Shown one piece after another: positions 1 through 11,984 of a DNA stretch of 64,000 nt. The position numbers were made by a program, and so were the translations under genes. The stretch is taken from positions 930,001 through 994,000 of the forward strand of contig JAECYW010000024.1 in assembly GCA_023014335.1 (NCBI GenBank), given 5' to 3'. The number at the start of each line of letters is the position of its first letter. Position 1 is the stretch's first letter. Source of the DNA: Galerina marginata (taxonomy: Eukaryota > Basidiomycota > Agaricomycetes > Agaricales > Galerinaceae). A model generated the notes under the pieces. That model worked only from the letters and a program-made list of their open reading frames with translations, searched no databases and was not told where the DNA came from.

Positions 1-1600
1 AAACGAACGGCGTGGGTTCCAGGCCAATCCAGCACGCCCGCCTACCTACTGGTTCTCAGACGCGGTGCGTTTCTATGTTCAACCCAATGTTGGGCATCGT
101 TGGATATTGACTTCTACCCAACCCTTCATTTCAGCCCAGCCTTACGCACCTGCTCGCGACTCCGGTTCCGACGCTTATCTGCATGAAGTTTGTACACGTG
201 TAATGAGAACGGTCGTCGTATCGGCCCAACCGCCCAACCCAAACCTCAGACTTTGAGCCCACCTTCTGGGTTCTTCCTACCTCGTCCCTCCGTCTGCGAA
301 TAATCCAGAGACGCATCTCAAAGGTAGTCTAATCCTCTCTCTCAGTATGGTCGTCCTGTAAACTCATCCAAACCTGCAGCATAACCTCATCGTCACCGTC
401 ATAACTCATCCTCGACATTACCTTAACATCAGGCCCAATGCTAGCCGTACCAGCGTCGGCAACCCCTGCGGCAACTGTACTAAACTTAAGTTTAGGCGCC
501 GTCGTCTTCCGCTGGCTCTCCTCCTAGGAGTAGGCTGCAGCTACTCGGGATTTCCAGCTCCAACCTATACGAGCGCCTTCGACATCCCTCTCGCGGCCGC
601 CTATGGGGGAAAAGATGATTGACATGGATTTGGGTTCGATCTCGGGCTTAGAAGGGCCGTGGATAGCGACTACTCTACGCTCCTTCCTAGTAGCCAAAGT
701 CAAATGATACCTTCAACTTCGGTCCAATTTCAAGCACAGCGCCCAATTCAGGCAGAGCTTTGGCTGGGATCTATGTTGCTAAAAGCGGTGGTGTCAGCCG
801 CCCACATAGTACGTACCGCAGGCTATCTGAACATCCCCGAGGCTCGGTGGCTGGTTATTAAGATCCCAACATTAACGAAGATAGAGGCTCTGATAAACCG
901 CTGTTCTAGAATCGAAACTAGATCAGCGCTACCAACGCCCGCTCTGTTTGTATGTTCTATTCCATGCAAAAAATCTGATGCACCGACTCAGGCTGTCAGG
1001 TCCAGCCGGTCCTCGTCATGACAAACTAAGCGTGTCTCACGCAGCGCTGGGTCTTTGTCCTTCATGGGTGTGCGAACACGCTGTTTTGCTGCACAACTTG
1101 CGCGAGCTCTCTCTCCAAGCTCTACGCTATTCAAAGTTACAACTTTCCGTTGTGTTTAGTGCCGGTCTTCATCTGCATCAAAAGCCACCCCTGGCGAGAT
1201 GTTTGGAAGAATTTGCAACTAGAAATCGATTATCGGGTGAGTTCCTCGTGTTTTCCTCTTCGAAATTGGAGCTAAATAACGCGTTTTCATTCTATAATTC
1301 CTTGCTAGAGCCCTCCGCACTGTAGATTTTATTCTCTTTCCAGAAAATTTAATCAGGAGGTTAAATCCTTTGTGATTCCTTCACTAACAAGTTCCAAACA
1401 TCACATGTCCTAGACGCGTTGGGCTGGATATTTCAACACTCCAAATGCCAGTTTACACTGCCTCCGATGGCGCGTAGGCTACTTCTCTACTTACATGTAT
1501 GTAGATAATCCACGAGAAGGGATGGGCTACGCCTAAGCCTCATCTCACTGCAACATTGAATGCTCAGCGCTCAGTTTTCAAATATATCACGGTCGGTTCC
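1..1600. other. Unassigned degenerate sequence
   Basis: I see no gene I can support here. Several reading frames of 60-125 codons exist, but none resembles a known family and no chain of introns makes a longer product. Near 1421-1450 about 28 bases match (roughly 25 of 28) the stretch just before the Walker B region of the NACHT genes at 9.0 and 18.2 kb, so a small NACHT relic may lie here. Confidence 0.4.
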
Positions 1601-1674
1601 ATATACTGCGACAAATGATTACAAGGAAAATACAATGCAAACGAGATAAGTGGGAATTCAGTTGCATAGCGGAC

Positions 1675-2330
1675 TTAATCCTCATCCTCATCCTCTCCTT
1701 TATATGCACCGCCCAACAGATGTTCTTCCAGTTCTTGCGTGATTGCGACAGAATTGATACTATTCACAATGTGATAAATCGCGTGATTAACTCCCTCTTT
1801 CGACCGCAAATCAAAACGTGGAAATTCCTGGAGAGTCTGGACTAAAACTCCTCCAACCGTCCGACCGGGAGGGGCCTCACCTGTGTCTACGACTCTAATC
1901 CAATCTGAGCCTAAGGAGTTGTTGAAGTAGATTTCTATTCATGAAATAACTCGAGCTTACGGTTCGGAGTCGGTGGTAATTTAGACATATCAAATCCTCC
2001 TGCGCTTAAATTTAAAGCATGGCTATCTAAGTATAAGCAGGCGTCCGTATGGACAGACATATTACTCACGCAACCGTAGGACCATATCGAAACGGACGCT
2101 GACTTTCCAGGCACATGTAGTATTCAGGATATATCGGCTCTGGACCCTTTCGCTGATAAGCTTCCTGTGAGCATCCAATCGACAATTGATACATTGGAAA
2201 GCCATACCTTGAACCCATTAAATTCTCGGGGATCCGGAACGATGAGCAGGTTCCACTCCTTCGCAAATCTTAAATCTTGGAGCATGCGTGCTAATGGGCT
2301 CCAGAATGGTACCGGTCGGGTCATGGTTGT
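1675..2330 (-). CDS. Unrecognised protein, tandem paralog A (3' part)
   Basis: The stop is at 1675-1677 and the gene reads leftwards. Proposed exons from the 3' end are 1675-1910, 1961-2022, 2070-2164 and 2208 to about 2320, separated by introns of 43-50 nt with GT..AG borders. Joined, they give one open frame with motifs such as EWNLL, KGPEPIYPEYYM, WIRVVDTGEAPPG and TVGGVLVQ, and an acidic tail ending GEDEDED. The family is unknown to me and the role cannot be stated. The same exon-intron layout, frame and tail recur in copy B, which is the main evidence that this is coding. The 5' end is uncertain: the first exon of copy B aligns poorly and out of frame here, so A may be 5'-truncated. Confidence 0.5.
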
Positions 2331-2636
2331 TGGTCGGATGAAACAAATTCTCAGAAACTAAGACCTAAACCGGTGGTGAGAAATGGGGTGTTTGAACATG
2401 TGCCGCCCATCGTCACCGCTTTTAGGTAGGACACGGACATGTCTCAAAGGTGTACGAATTCTGCATGCAGATAATCTACCAAAAGAGTTGGCCTACGCCT
2501 AAGCCTCATCTTACTGCAACATTGAATGCTCAGTTTTCAAACATATCGCGGTGGACATCTCCCTATACTTCGACAAATGAATACAATGAAAATAGAATGC
2601 AAACGAGATGAGTTGGAATTCAGGTGCATAGGGAAC

Positions 2637-3410
2637 TTAATCCTCATCCTCATCCTCTCCTTTATATGCACCGCCCAACAGATTTTCTCCCAATTCTTGC
2701 GTGATTGCGACCGAATCGATACTGTGCACAATGTGAAAAATCGTGTTCTCAACACCCTCTTTCGACCGCAAATCAAAACCTGGAAATTCTTGAAGAATCT
2801 TGACTAAAGCTCCCCCGACCGTCTGACCCGGAGGCGCCTCACCTGCGTCTACGACTCTAATCCACTTGAAGCCTAAGGAGTCGTTGAAGTAAATTATTAT
2901 TTGTGAAAGAAGTCGTCCTTACGGTTCGGAGTCTTCGGTGGTGATTTACACATATCAAATCCTCCTGCGCTTACATTTGAAGCATGGCTATCTAAAGTGT
3001 GAGCAGGGGTCCGTATGGACAAATGTTTTTCTCACACAAGTGTAGGACCATATTGAAACGGACGCCGACTTTCCAGGCGCATATAGTATTCAGGATATAT
3101 CGGCTCTGGCCCCTTTCGCTGATTAGCTTACTGTGAGAGTCCAATCGAAAATTGACGCAGTCGAAAGCCTTACATACCTTGTACCCATGAAATTCTCGGG
3201 GATCCGGATCGATGAGCAGGTTCCACTCCATCCTAAACCTTAAATTTTGGAGGAGGCGTGCTAATGGGGTCCAGAAAGGTCGGGTTATGGTTCTTGGATG
3301 GACGATGGTCATGGTTCTTGGTTGGATGAAACAAGACCTGAAACGGGGCGAGAAAAGGGGCGTTTGTACATGTCCCATCGGACGCGCTTCACCTCTTTTG
3401 GGCAGGACAT
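2637..3410 (-). pseudogene. Unrecognised protein, tandem paralog B, with an in-frame stop
   Basis: This is a tandem copy of paralog A about 960 bp upstream in gene direction, with the same introns and the same LLGGAYKGEDEDED tail; its stop codon is at 2637-2639. A candidate start lies at 3408-3410 (MSCPKEVKRVRWDMY). At the first codon of the exon that encodes QRKGPEPIYPEYYM, copy A has GAA and copy B has TAA (3128-3130), directly after the splice acceptor. Unless another acceptor is used, B is interrupted. Most other differences from A are conservative or silent, so the loss looks recent. Function unknown. Confidence 0.45.
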
Positions 3411-4634
3411 GGACTCACATGTCTTAGGTCATCGAACACGAGCGTCAGTCTGCTTGCACGCTAGCCGTGATCATATCCCCCATCTCATAACCCGTCATAT
3501 CTCTCACCATTTCTTCATAAACATCTTCCCACCCATCTCTCTTGTTTTATACTCCGAAAAACTAATTAAAATAGTCGCCAATTCTTCCCGTTTCCATTAG
3601 TCACACCTTCTCGTAGGGATCGTTCCCATGAACAGTGTTGTAATCGCTCAAAGGCAGAGGATTTATATACCGTACGTTTTTATAAGGGATATGAACGAGC
3701 AACGCCATAAAAATCTGTGTAATTCGAGAAGCGGGGAAGGGAAGAGGGCCGACTATTCTCAGCTGTCAGGTTTTTCATGCCCAAATTGTGAGTTAGAGTA
3801 GCGGACACCATGCCGGATGCATGGCTCACCGTTGGAGGTGCTGGTGAAGGCACGAAGAGCTTACTGGAAAAAAATTGGCTCTGTTCAAAGAGTCGGTGAA
3901 GTCAACGGTGCGTTCTGAAAATTGAAATGGAGGACATGCATGAACGCTACGGATATACGGTCATGGCTCACTTGGTATCCGCAATTTTTGCGAGCGGTTC
4001 CTGAGCAAAGTAGGAGTCATGGTGATTTCAATTTTGGGAATTCATCCTTCTGTGGAAAGTGTCATATCGGCCACAGGGTTACAGATACGATGAATGTCGA
4101 GGGAAGGACTTTTGACCAAAGGGCCAGTAAATTTCAATATTTTCCTCAGACATGCGCAGGAGATACGACCCATGTCCATAACGCCCAGGCGTCAGAGTTC
4201 TGCCAAGGGTCATTACTCCCCTTACGTCTGGGCAATTTCAACCACGATCCTGCGCGTGTGCATTGGAAGTTACCTTGTACATGGTAATAATCGAGCAGAA
4301 GGAGAAAGGTGGATGACAGCTTTGGAGGGAAGCTATGAGCTCGAAGATCGGAAAATCCAGCCAGTATAAAGGGAGTATCGTTTACCTCCAGAAAATAAGG
4401 GGTAGCGGACGAATCTACCTGCAATCAAGGTGGATGCCAAGATCACTCCGTCTATCGATCAAGCATATGTGGCTTCCAGAATCTGGATAGGCCTCCACGT
4501 ATAAAAACCTAGCAAGTAAGGAAGACATAATCTCTGAAGGCATGATTGAGTAGCGAAACTCGAGAAACTCGAAGCTGTCGATGATAGTGACGAAGTATTG
4601 GCAATTCGAGAGATCGATGGGAGTTTGGTTAGAG
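3411..4634. other. Spacer opening the duplicated block
   Basis: No supportable gene. The stretch near 3790-3870 (AGTAGCGGACACCATGCC and following) aligns with 11835-11900, so the left edge of the ~8-kb direct duplication that carries the NACHT genes lies about here. Confidence 0.4.
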
Positions 4635-7600
4635 GATCGTGTTTGCGGTTGGTTTGCGGGACCGTTGATATCAGGGAGGCCGGATCTCGGCATGTAGCCG
4701 ATCAATGATCTTTGATCCATTACATAGGAAGGCTTCGGCAAATTCACGTTCCCACCTTATTTGGTTGTCCTCCTCCACCAGCCTCCCAGCAACTCAACTT
4801 CAGTTGCCTTCCACACGTAAAACTCTCGAAATACACATTTCAACGTCGATATTCGTGATTATCAGCAGGCGGTCGTCTTGAAGCTTGAAGATTCAAAATT
4901 CCAAACAATCCGTTCTCTGACGTGGCGGGCATTCTGACATGCTGCTCTGATCTTCCTCCATGTAAATGCGTTTCAGCTTCAGGCAGCAGGTAAGAAAGGT
5001 ACTCTCATACAAATGACGCACTTTACTGACGTGTTCTAACCGCATAGCTTGGGTCAACCGACTTTCCGGGTTGCAACTATGCATACTTAAGGTCTTGACT
5101 CTCGACCTGTGATTTGACGAGATACGTTGGAAGAACCAGGCAACTTGGTAACATTTTCTTTTCTTTCCTCCTCTAGAGTGGGACTAAACGCACTTTGTCT
5201 TTCCGTAGTTTCAATCGAGTGCTCTATCGTTCTTATGACATGGGCTCTCTGTACCAGATCCCAACTTCCTGCTGGCGAATTTGGTCTCCTTCAAGGCTTT
5301 CAGTACTCTGTTGCGCCACCGCTAACAGCGCTCTGGCTTACTAACGTGGCTTCGAACAGCCTGTCGACTGGCTCCACCGTTATCCGTCTCCCAATCCTTA
5401 ACCCCAAATTCGCCTTCATTGCCAATTACGAAGTCCTTCTTCCCTGTACGACTGTAGTACATCTCGATATTCCAAGCTACAAGATTTCAGCATATAACTG
5501 CCCGTGTCATTAGTCCGGGCGGAATCTTTGTCTACCCTTACGCCTTTACGCCACTCATCTCCGCTTTTTCCCTCTCTAAACTGACAAACGCATCCGGCTC
5601 TCACAGATGACGCGTGACGCCTCTCCGCCGTCCAATTTCAGCCCAGTTCAATCCGATGCTGGCCCCTGGGATCCTCATTTTTGTAAATGCCAACATTTCG
5701 GTTCAACCTTGCCATCGTCGCCGTCGTCCGCCATAGCAAAGCTCGACGCCAGCCTCTCAAGCATGATACGCCTGCTCGCCAGTTCAGCACCAGCTTCTCC
5801 TTTGGCGTTGGCGACAGCTTTCACACTGGCATCCAGGCTTATCACTTCTGCGGCTTGGGGTTGACGACCCACAATGTTCGACCTTTCTTGCGCCGGTCAT
5901 CCAGTCACTCCGCTAATGCAACGCGCCAACTTCTATGTTAACATTAACATGAGCACCGAAGATCATTACGCCGACATCCACGGTATCGGCTGCGCTTGAA
6001 TTTGGCCTTCCAGACACCCCCCTCTTCAACCCGCCCGCCCTCGAGACTCCTTTTGGCATGATTCGCCTCCTGCTGGTCGACGACGGTCTCGTCCTTGGGC
6101 AGCCTGGAGGTAAGCGAGGCGAGGGCCAGAGCGATTCCACCGCGTTGATTTGTGCTTGTGTACCTGTCGATTCTCAAGACGAGGAATACTAAGTAGGTCC
6201 TTTTCATACCTTGTCGTAGTTTCCATTGTCTTATCTTTTTCTGTATACTAGCGTTCGAATGCTCGTATCTCCTGCGATGAGATTTGATCAGGACTTATGC
6301 TCATGTACAGCTCAGAAGTCTACCCTCAAGCTTCGACGTTCGGCGTCGATCAGTGCCTTCATTGACGTCAACATAATTTGACAGCTACTGGGTGATTCTC
6401 GACATGCCGGGTTGAAGCAGGATTGCATCTGGGTAAGTCGATCCATTCTTCTTTCCTCCTCTGTGGTAAGAAACGAACCTACATTGGCTTTCTGTAGGTC
6501 TGTATGGCTCCCGCCAAACCTTTCCTTGCGACGTCTGCTCTCTGCCGACTACTGCTCGTTCAAGCTTCAAACTTCAACCTGGCCGGCCAGCCAGGGCCAA
6601 TGGACACTCCATTTGTGTGCCAGCGACACCTCTCCTGCACCAATGGGAATGGCATTAGTGCATCATCGCAACTCACCTGGATTCATACACCTCGGGCCCC
6701 GTCAATTTTCTTTTCTATCACCACGCATTCTGGAAGTTCTACGGTTTCGTTCCAGGCGGCGTGTCAAGCCATCAGCGCCTCCCCTTCATCTTGGTTTCCG
6801 TTGGTTGCCCAAGAGACGAGCATAAACAGTAGTGAAGGCGAGCCATGGACGGATGGACAGGTGCTCAAACAGACCATGCCCGTGTTTTGGGTTACTCAGG
6901 TGCAGGGCGGAGCGACGGGTTGAGAAGGTTGGCAGGAAACTCGCAGGGACTCGCAGAATGTTCTTCGTTTGCTATCGCCGTCCCTCTCACTTTCAAGTCG
7001 GATTGTTCTATTCGCAACCTCCGAAACGCCAATATCCGTCAACAGCTTCAAGTTTAATAAACACGCTCGTGCATGCCAGCACCGATACAGACCCGCCATT
7101 TCCACCGCCTTTCCTCCACGTAGACCCTTTTTTTACGCACCTCGTCCCAGCTAGTCACTCCTCTGAATGATAATGCCGATGTCGAAAGTGTGAACTCGAA
7201 CATTCGAACTCCAAGGAGCTTTCTAGACATAGTCTAAACTTAAGTCTATTCTCCCCCCCCTACCATACCGGAGGTCGTTCGGCCTTTTACTCGAACTCGA
7301 AGCTCCGACCTCTACAACGACTTCAGCACCATTGCTCGCCTCATCGACCGATAATGCGTGCCCTGCGAATCGGGCTTCCCTTTCCGAAAGGTTTTCAGTA
7401 GCGTGCCATCCGACTTAGTTTGGTACCCACCGGGGCTTTTCAACCTTGATAACTATATCAAGCATTGGTCACCTTGTCGCGGTTGCGATTAGCGCGAAGT
7501 CTCGCTCGAGTTTACGACGATTCAGCGTGTGTGTGTTCACCTCCCTCTCCAGAAACCTTAGTCGAAACCGTCTCCACCCCGACCGCCTCCCCAATAAATT

Positions 7601-7760
7601 ATCCCCTACCTTCCATGCTTGGCTCCAATATAGTATTATAAACCCATTCCGTTGTCCTCATTATGCCTTCAACCTTACCTCGAAACATTTAAAAGTCAAC
7701 GCTTCCGCGGATCATCTGGCAGCGACAACTCTGCAGCAACCCAAAGCAAAGGCATAAGCC
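4635..7760 (+). repeat. U repeat block 1, leader of NACHT copy 1
   Basis: A degenerate multi-part unit that recurs at 12-16.5, 30-32.4 and (inverted) 60.9-63.2 kb. Recognisable parts in order are a head with CCGGATCTCGGC (4638), CCCAGCAACTCAAC (4785), CTGACGTGGCGGGCATTC (4918), a donor-like GGCAGCAGGTAAG (4983) followed by an acceptor-like CATAG (near 5045), and a second donor-like CTGGGTAAGT (6429) with acceptor CTGTAG (near 6500). No long frame is kept between copies. I take it as a spliced non-coding leader or a decayed gene family; the sequence cannot decide. Confidence 0.45.
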
Positions 7761-8400
7761 GTTTCAGAAGACGAGATCGTCAGCTCTGAGGAGGGCGATA
7801 CAAGTCGTTTCGGCACCTATCCGTTTCTGGTTGATCTTCGGCACGTTCATTGGTTTGACGAAGCAGAGGAGAGGAGTTGGGAGTTTCTGGCCTCGTCGTC
7901 GTGGATGTCATAAGTCGTTGTATGGACATCGGACTTTTCGTCGCCTAAGCTTACGCCGAGCTCTGCCAGTGGGCTCTTGTGCTGCGCGGAATTCGGACGT
8001 CAACTTGCCTCCTCGCTCCGATTGGTACTTGCCCCTATATAAATTGGCTTTTTCTTGTGTGTTTCTTGTGCTTATTTTGCGCTATTCATAAGTGCAGACT
8101 GGGTCAGTTTGAACGCGATATCAGTCAAGCCTTACTTATCAACTATGGTCCCAATATGTTCAACGCAACTATCTTTCTCTCTGAGACTGACTTTCCGTAT
8201 ATTCACCCGTCTTATTTGTTCTACACGTGTAGCCAAAATTGTCATAGTTCGGTCAGGGTCCAAGGGCAGTGTGGGGAGATTAAAGCTGAGCCGCTGTTAC
8301 TGCGCGCTGCTCTCAGTCGCCGCAATCACAGATTGAACCCACCTTTCCGTCATCGCTACTATCTAGTCCTCACTATTCTTTGTCCTGGCCACTCTCAGTC
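7761..8400 (+). promoter_or_regulatory. Upstream region of NACHT copy 1
   Basis: No gene of its own. It aligns in patches with 16450-17592, including the stretch around 8070-8130 (TGCGCTATTC, then GAACGCGATATCAGTCAAGC) and GGCAGTGTGGGGAGAT at about 8264. A third copy of the first patch lies on the minus strand at 47250-47400. Conservation across three loci suggests a shared promoter or 5' UTR, but no specific site can be named. Confidence 0.35.
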
Positions 8401-10827
8401 ATGGCCAGCCTAATATCCAATTCACAAGTCTTGATCACAGGGGGAAACTTCCAACAAAGCATTAAAGGATCCAAAGGTACTCGCATTCGGTAAAAATTGG
8501 GATATAGAGTATGAAGATGAATTCATGATTTACAGATCCGTTTGATCGCCTGCTCAAGGCTACATCGCCAGCAGCATTCCATGATTCCGATGACGTTCAC
8601 GACCCTCCAAAATGCCACCCAAACACCCGTGTCGCCGTGCTCAACAAAATCATGGACTGGATTCATGGAGCCGACCCGGAGGCACGAAATGCATTGATTA
8701 TGTGGCTTTACGGCCCAGCGGGATCAGGAAAATCCGCCATCGCTCGAAGCATCGCGGAGCTCTGCGCCTCAGAAGGCATCCTGGTTGCAAGTTATTTTTT
8801 TTCCAGGTTTGATCTTACCCGGAACCACGGACGCTCTTTGATAGCAACAATCGCATACCAGGTTTCTCTATGTTTTCCGGAGACACGGGATCACATAGCA
8901 GAAGCAATAGCCCACGATCCTTTCATCTTTAGCCGATCGCTCAGTTCACAGATATCCTCCCTCATCACCGGACCTCTTCAAGAGCGCATCGAGGCTGGGT
9001 ATTTCAACACCTCAAATGCCTCCCGTATTATCATTATTGATGGCCTAGACGAATGCGTGGACAGGGATAGTCAAATCAAAATCCTGGACGCTATTTCACA
9101 GGCATTTCGACAACACAGTCTTCCCTTGATATTCCTCATCGCAAGCCGCCCCGAGCCTGACATCCGAACTGCCTTCTGCTTTGGGCACCTCAGTGGAATC
9201 TCAACTCGGAACCCGCTCGACGATGACTATTCCTCATCCGACGACATCCGTCTCTTTCTCCGTGATAAATTCGCTGAGATCAAGGATTCCCATCCATTCC
9301 GAGCACAAATCCCACTTGTCTGGCCGTCTGAAGACGCCTTACGGACCATAGTCGATAAAGCTTCGGGCCAGTTTATCTACGCTTCAACGGTTGCTAAATT
9401 TATTCAATCTACTCGACATCGCCCACCTCAGCGCCTAGAAATCATCCTCGGAATCCGTCCTGCCCAACTTGAAATGCCTTTCGCCGAACTTGATGCTCTG
9501 TACATGCACATCTTCTTGTCTGTGCTTGATCCAGAGGCCGCTGTACAGATCCTTGCTCTCCATCTCCTCTCCGAGTTTCCTTACGTAGTAAGTGATATGG
9601 AAAAGTTGTTGTCGCTTGATGCAGGAGATATTCCTGTGCTGTTATGTGATTTAACATCGCTCGTTTCCGTCGAGGAGGGTGAGAGCTTGGACGAGCCAGG
9701 GAGTGTCCTGCATGTTTTTCATGCGTCCCTTGCCAACTTTCTCTTCGACGCCTCTCGATCAAAACAATTCTGGATCAATGCTCCATTGCGACATGCCAAA
9801 TTCGCTGTTCTTCACCTAAAAGGTCTGTTTTGTTATAGCCAACTAGACTACTATCTCATGTCTCTCTGACGATATTCCGGGATTTATATCAATGCGGTAC
9901 AATTTCCTGTTCCACATTCAGGGTGCTGCACCTACTCTAGAGCTTCAAGAGAACATAACAAAGTCTTCTACTATTTCCTATCTGGCAGAACAGGAAGCTT
10001 ATGCTTTAATTCCCAAATTTTTTACAACCATAAGTCAATGGGTATGTCCTTTTTGCCTCCTTTTCTTTTGCTGACAAGGAGAACGAATCACGATCTAGAA
10101 TTTTGACGGCTCTACTGGTTTTTACAACGAGCAGCTTCGGTGTTTTGATCACTTTGCCAAGGGTGTACTGGGAAGCATGTATGCCGACTCTTGCCTGGCC
10201 GCTTTAGTCTCCATTGTCGAGTTGGAGATTACCGACAGCGGTATTTTATTTGAATTATTTTCACTTAGTAAAACACAGAAAAGCCTGGACAAGCTTTCAC
10301 TCTCATTCTGGGCGCATTTCTCACCAAGCTACCGTCGCTTTGTTTTAAAATTCCTCAAAAGCCCTCGTCGATCTGGGATTTACGCATTTACCGGCGAACG
10401 GTATGCAACCGCAGCAATTTACTTCATAAAATACATCACCAATCATCCGGAACAAATACTACCATCTCTCTCAACGCTCAAACGAAAACATATTCGGCGA
10501 ATAAGGACACCTTGGCTGTGGCGCCAAATGTTGCAAAAAGCACATTCGTCGGAAGCAGCACGGATCGTCCGGTGGTCGCAGCTTCCCAGAATTCGGAGGA
10601 GATTGCGTTTACCTTGGAGCAACATCCTCAAGTCAGACCGTGCCTTTGGCCTGGCATTGAAATGCCTTGCACATGTACTACCACAATCTGCGATCTCTGA
10701 AGAGCTGACCATCTTGGCGTCCCAACACACTTTCGGTCCATCATGGCGAAAACGCCCTCATAGGAAAAGGGGTGTAAAACAGGAAATTGCACGATACCTG
10801 GCTAGAGCAGCACAAGAGAGCTCTTAA
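8401..10827 (+). CDS. NACHT-domain NTPase (NLR-like), copy 1
   Basis: A predicted STAND-class NTPase of the fungal NLR type, intracellular. By exon-for-exon comparison with copy 2 the exons are 8401-8476, 8536-9822, 9872-10041 and 10099-10827 (753 codons). The start fits because MASLISNSQVLITGGNF matches copy 2 and the usual N-terminus of basidiomycete NACHT proteins. Walker A is GPAGSGKS at about residues 85-92; Walker B is IIIIDGLDEC near 190-200; ASRPEP follows. No HET, PNP or Goodbye-like N-terminal effector and no WD/ankyrin/TPR repeats are seen; the C-terminal third is a helical-looking region without a known domain. Oddity: the acceptor of intron 2, AG at 19057-19058 in copy 2, reads CG here (9870-9871), and reading on gives a stop at 9867-9869. 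The last two exons stay open, so the loss is either recent or bypassed by another site. It could be a pseudogene. Confidence 0.85.
9823..9871 (+). other. Intron 2 of NACHT copy 1 with a lost AG acceptor
   Basis: The donor GTCTGT is kept, and CTCTCTGAC could serve as branch site. The expected last two bases are CG, against AG in the paralog. The next AGs downstream put the following exon out of frame. Confidence 0.6.
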
Positions 10828-11165
10828 ATGAGTAAGGCTATCGGTTTTTTTATACCTTATTCCGAATACTCAACCTATTGTTGTCTTTCAGATTCTCTGT
10901 TCTCATGGGCTCCGTCTCCGTTCGCGAGGTACCATTCACACAGCCGGTCATACAATTTCCCGTGTTCCTCATTGCCGTGATCCTATCCCTCATCTTATAC
11001 CCGCCATACCACACCATAATGCTTTCTTCCACCTTCCTGTTCATCCTTCTCGTTCCATACTTCAGCAAACTACTCAGAGTAGCCACAAATCCCTGTTGTT
11101 TTCAATAATCATACATTCCTGCCGAGATCGTCTGTCTGAAAAATTGAATTTAACCTATCAGGCAT
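10828..11165 (+). other. 3' region of NACHT copy 1, possible small hydrophobic ORF
   Basis: A donor-like GTAAGG at 10832 and acceptor-like TCTTTCAG at about 10890 could form an intron in the 3' UTR. A 76-codon frame (10878-11108) encodes a hydrophobic stretch (FPVFLIAVILSLILYPP) followed by a second one. It has no counterpart behind copy 2, so I do not call it a gene. Confidence 0.25.
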
Positions 11166-11168
11166 TGC

Positions 11169-11418
11169 GACACCTGACAGTCTCATACGGCCTTGTAAGG
11201 TTTAACAACACCTCATCAGGTTCGGCGCCGCGCCTTATCAAGACCTTTTCAGTGCAATATATTTAGTGATAATTTATGTATCGGTACTTACATTGTTTGC
11301 CAGCCTTGCAAGGCTTGATAGACGCTGGCCTTGCAGATTATCAGCACCATGCAAGGCCACTATATAATGTGATCAGCCTTGGCTCGGAGACGTATAAAGA
11401 CTGTGTCAGGTCGGTGTA
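11169..11418. mobile_element. Possible small TIR element with internal palindromes
   Basis: The ends carry ACCTGACA and TGTCAGGT, about 250 bp apart. The interior holds the perfect palindrome GCCTTGCAAGGC (about 11304) and several more CCTTG/CAAGG arms. I could not find a target-site duplication, so the call is tentative. Confidence 0.25.
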
Positions 11419-11984
11419 ATGACTAGTCAGCTGTGATATAGTAATGTTAAATTTTTTCTCCAACGGTGCCTCCCAAACTGCATGCCTGGCGCTACCCTTG
11501 TCCATTAACGAAGACGATAGTTAATCGCCTTGTCCACCTTTCAAGGTTTCATCTGTCCCAGATGGTATTCGGCTTCCTAATCACATGTGGAGTGGCATTG
11601 GCGTTCGGCTCCACTGGACTGATGCCTGACGTATTGACATTGGAGCTGCAGTGGAGCTCTCCCATGAAACACCTATAGTATTTACATAGAGTTTGGAAGC
11701 TACGCACTTTTACAAGAGATGTGAGCCGAGAATATCAGCCCAATTTCTCCATAGTTTGGGAAGTGGGGAGAGGGGAAGAAAGTCAACTAGAGTATATATA
11801 CTCAGCGGTCATATTTCTTCGCGCTGATAAGCGTCGGTTAGAGTAACGAACACTGTGCCGGATGAAAGTCCCGCGGTGGATTCGGAGGATCCGGAAGTAA
11901 TCATATCGTCACTTGGAAGCCTGAAGGTATACTTTGAGTCGCTTGAAATTTGAATGTTGTTCAATGGTCAGGGGAGTGCGAATA

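Noticed and set aside
629..660. tRNA-like GGGTTCGATCTC
   Set aside because: It resembles a T-loop, but no acceptor stem or anticodon arm could be built around it.
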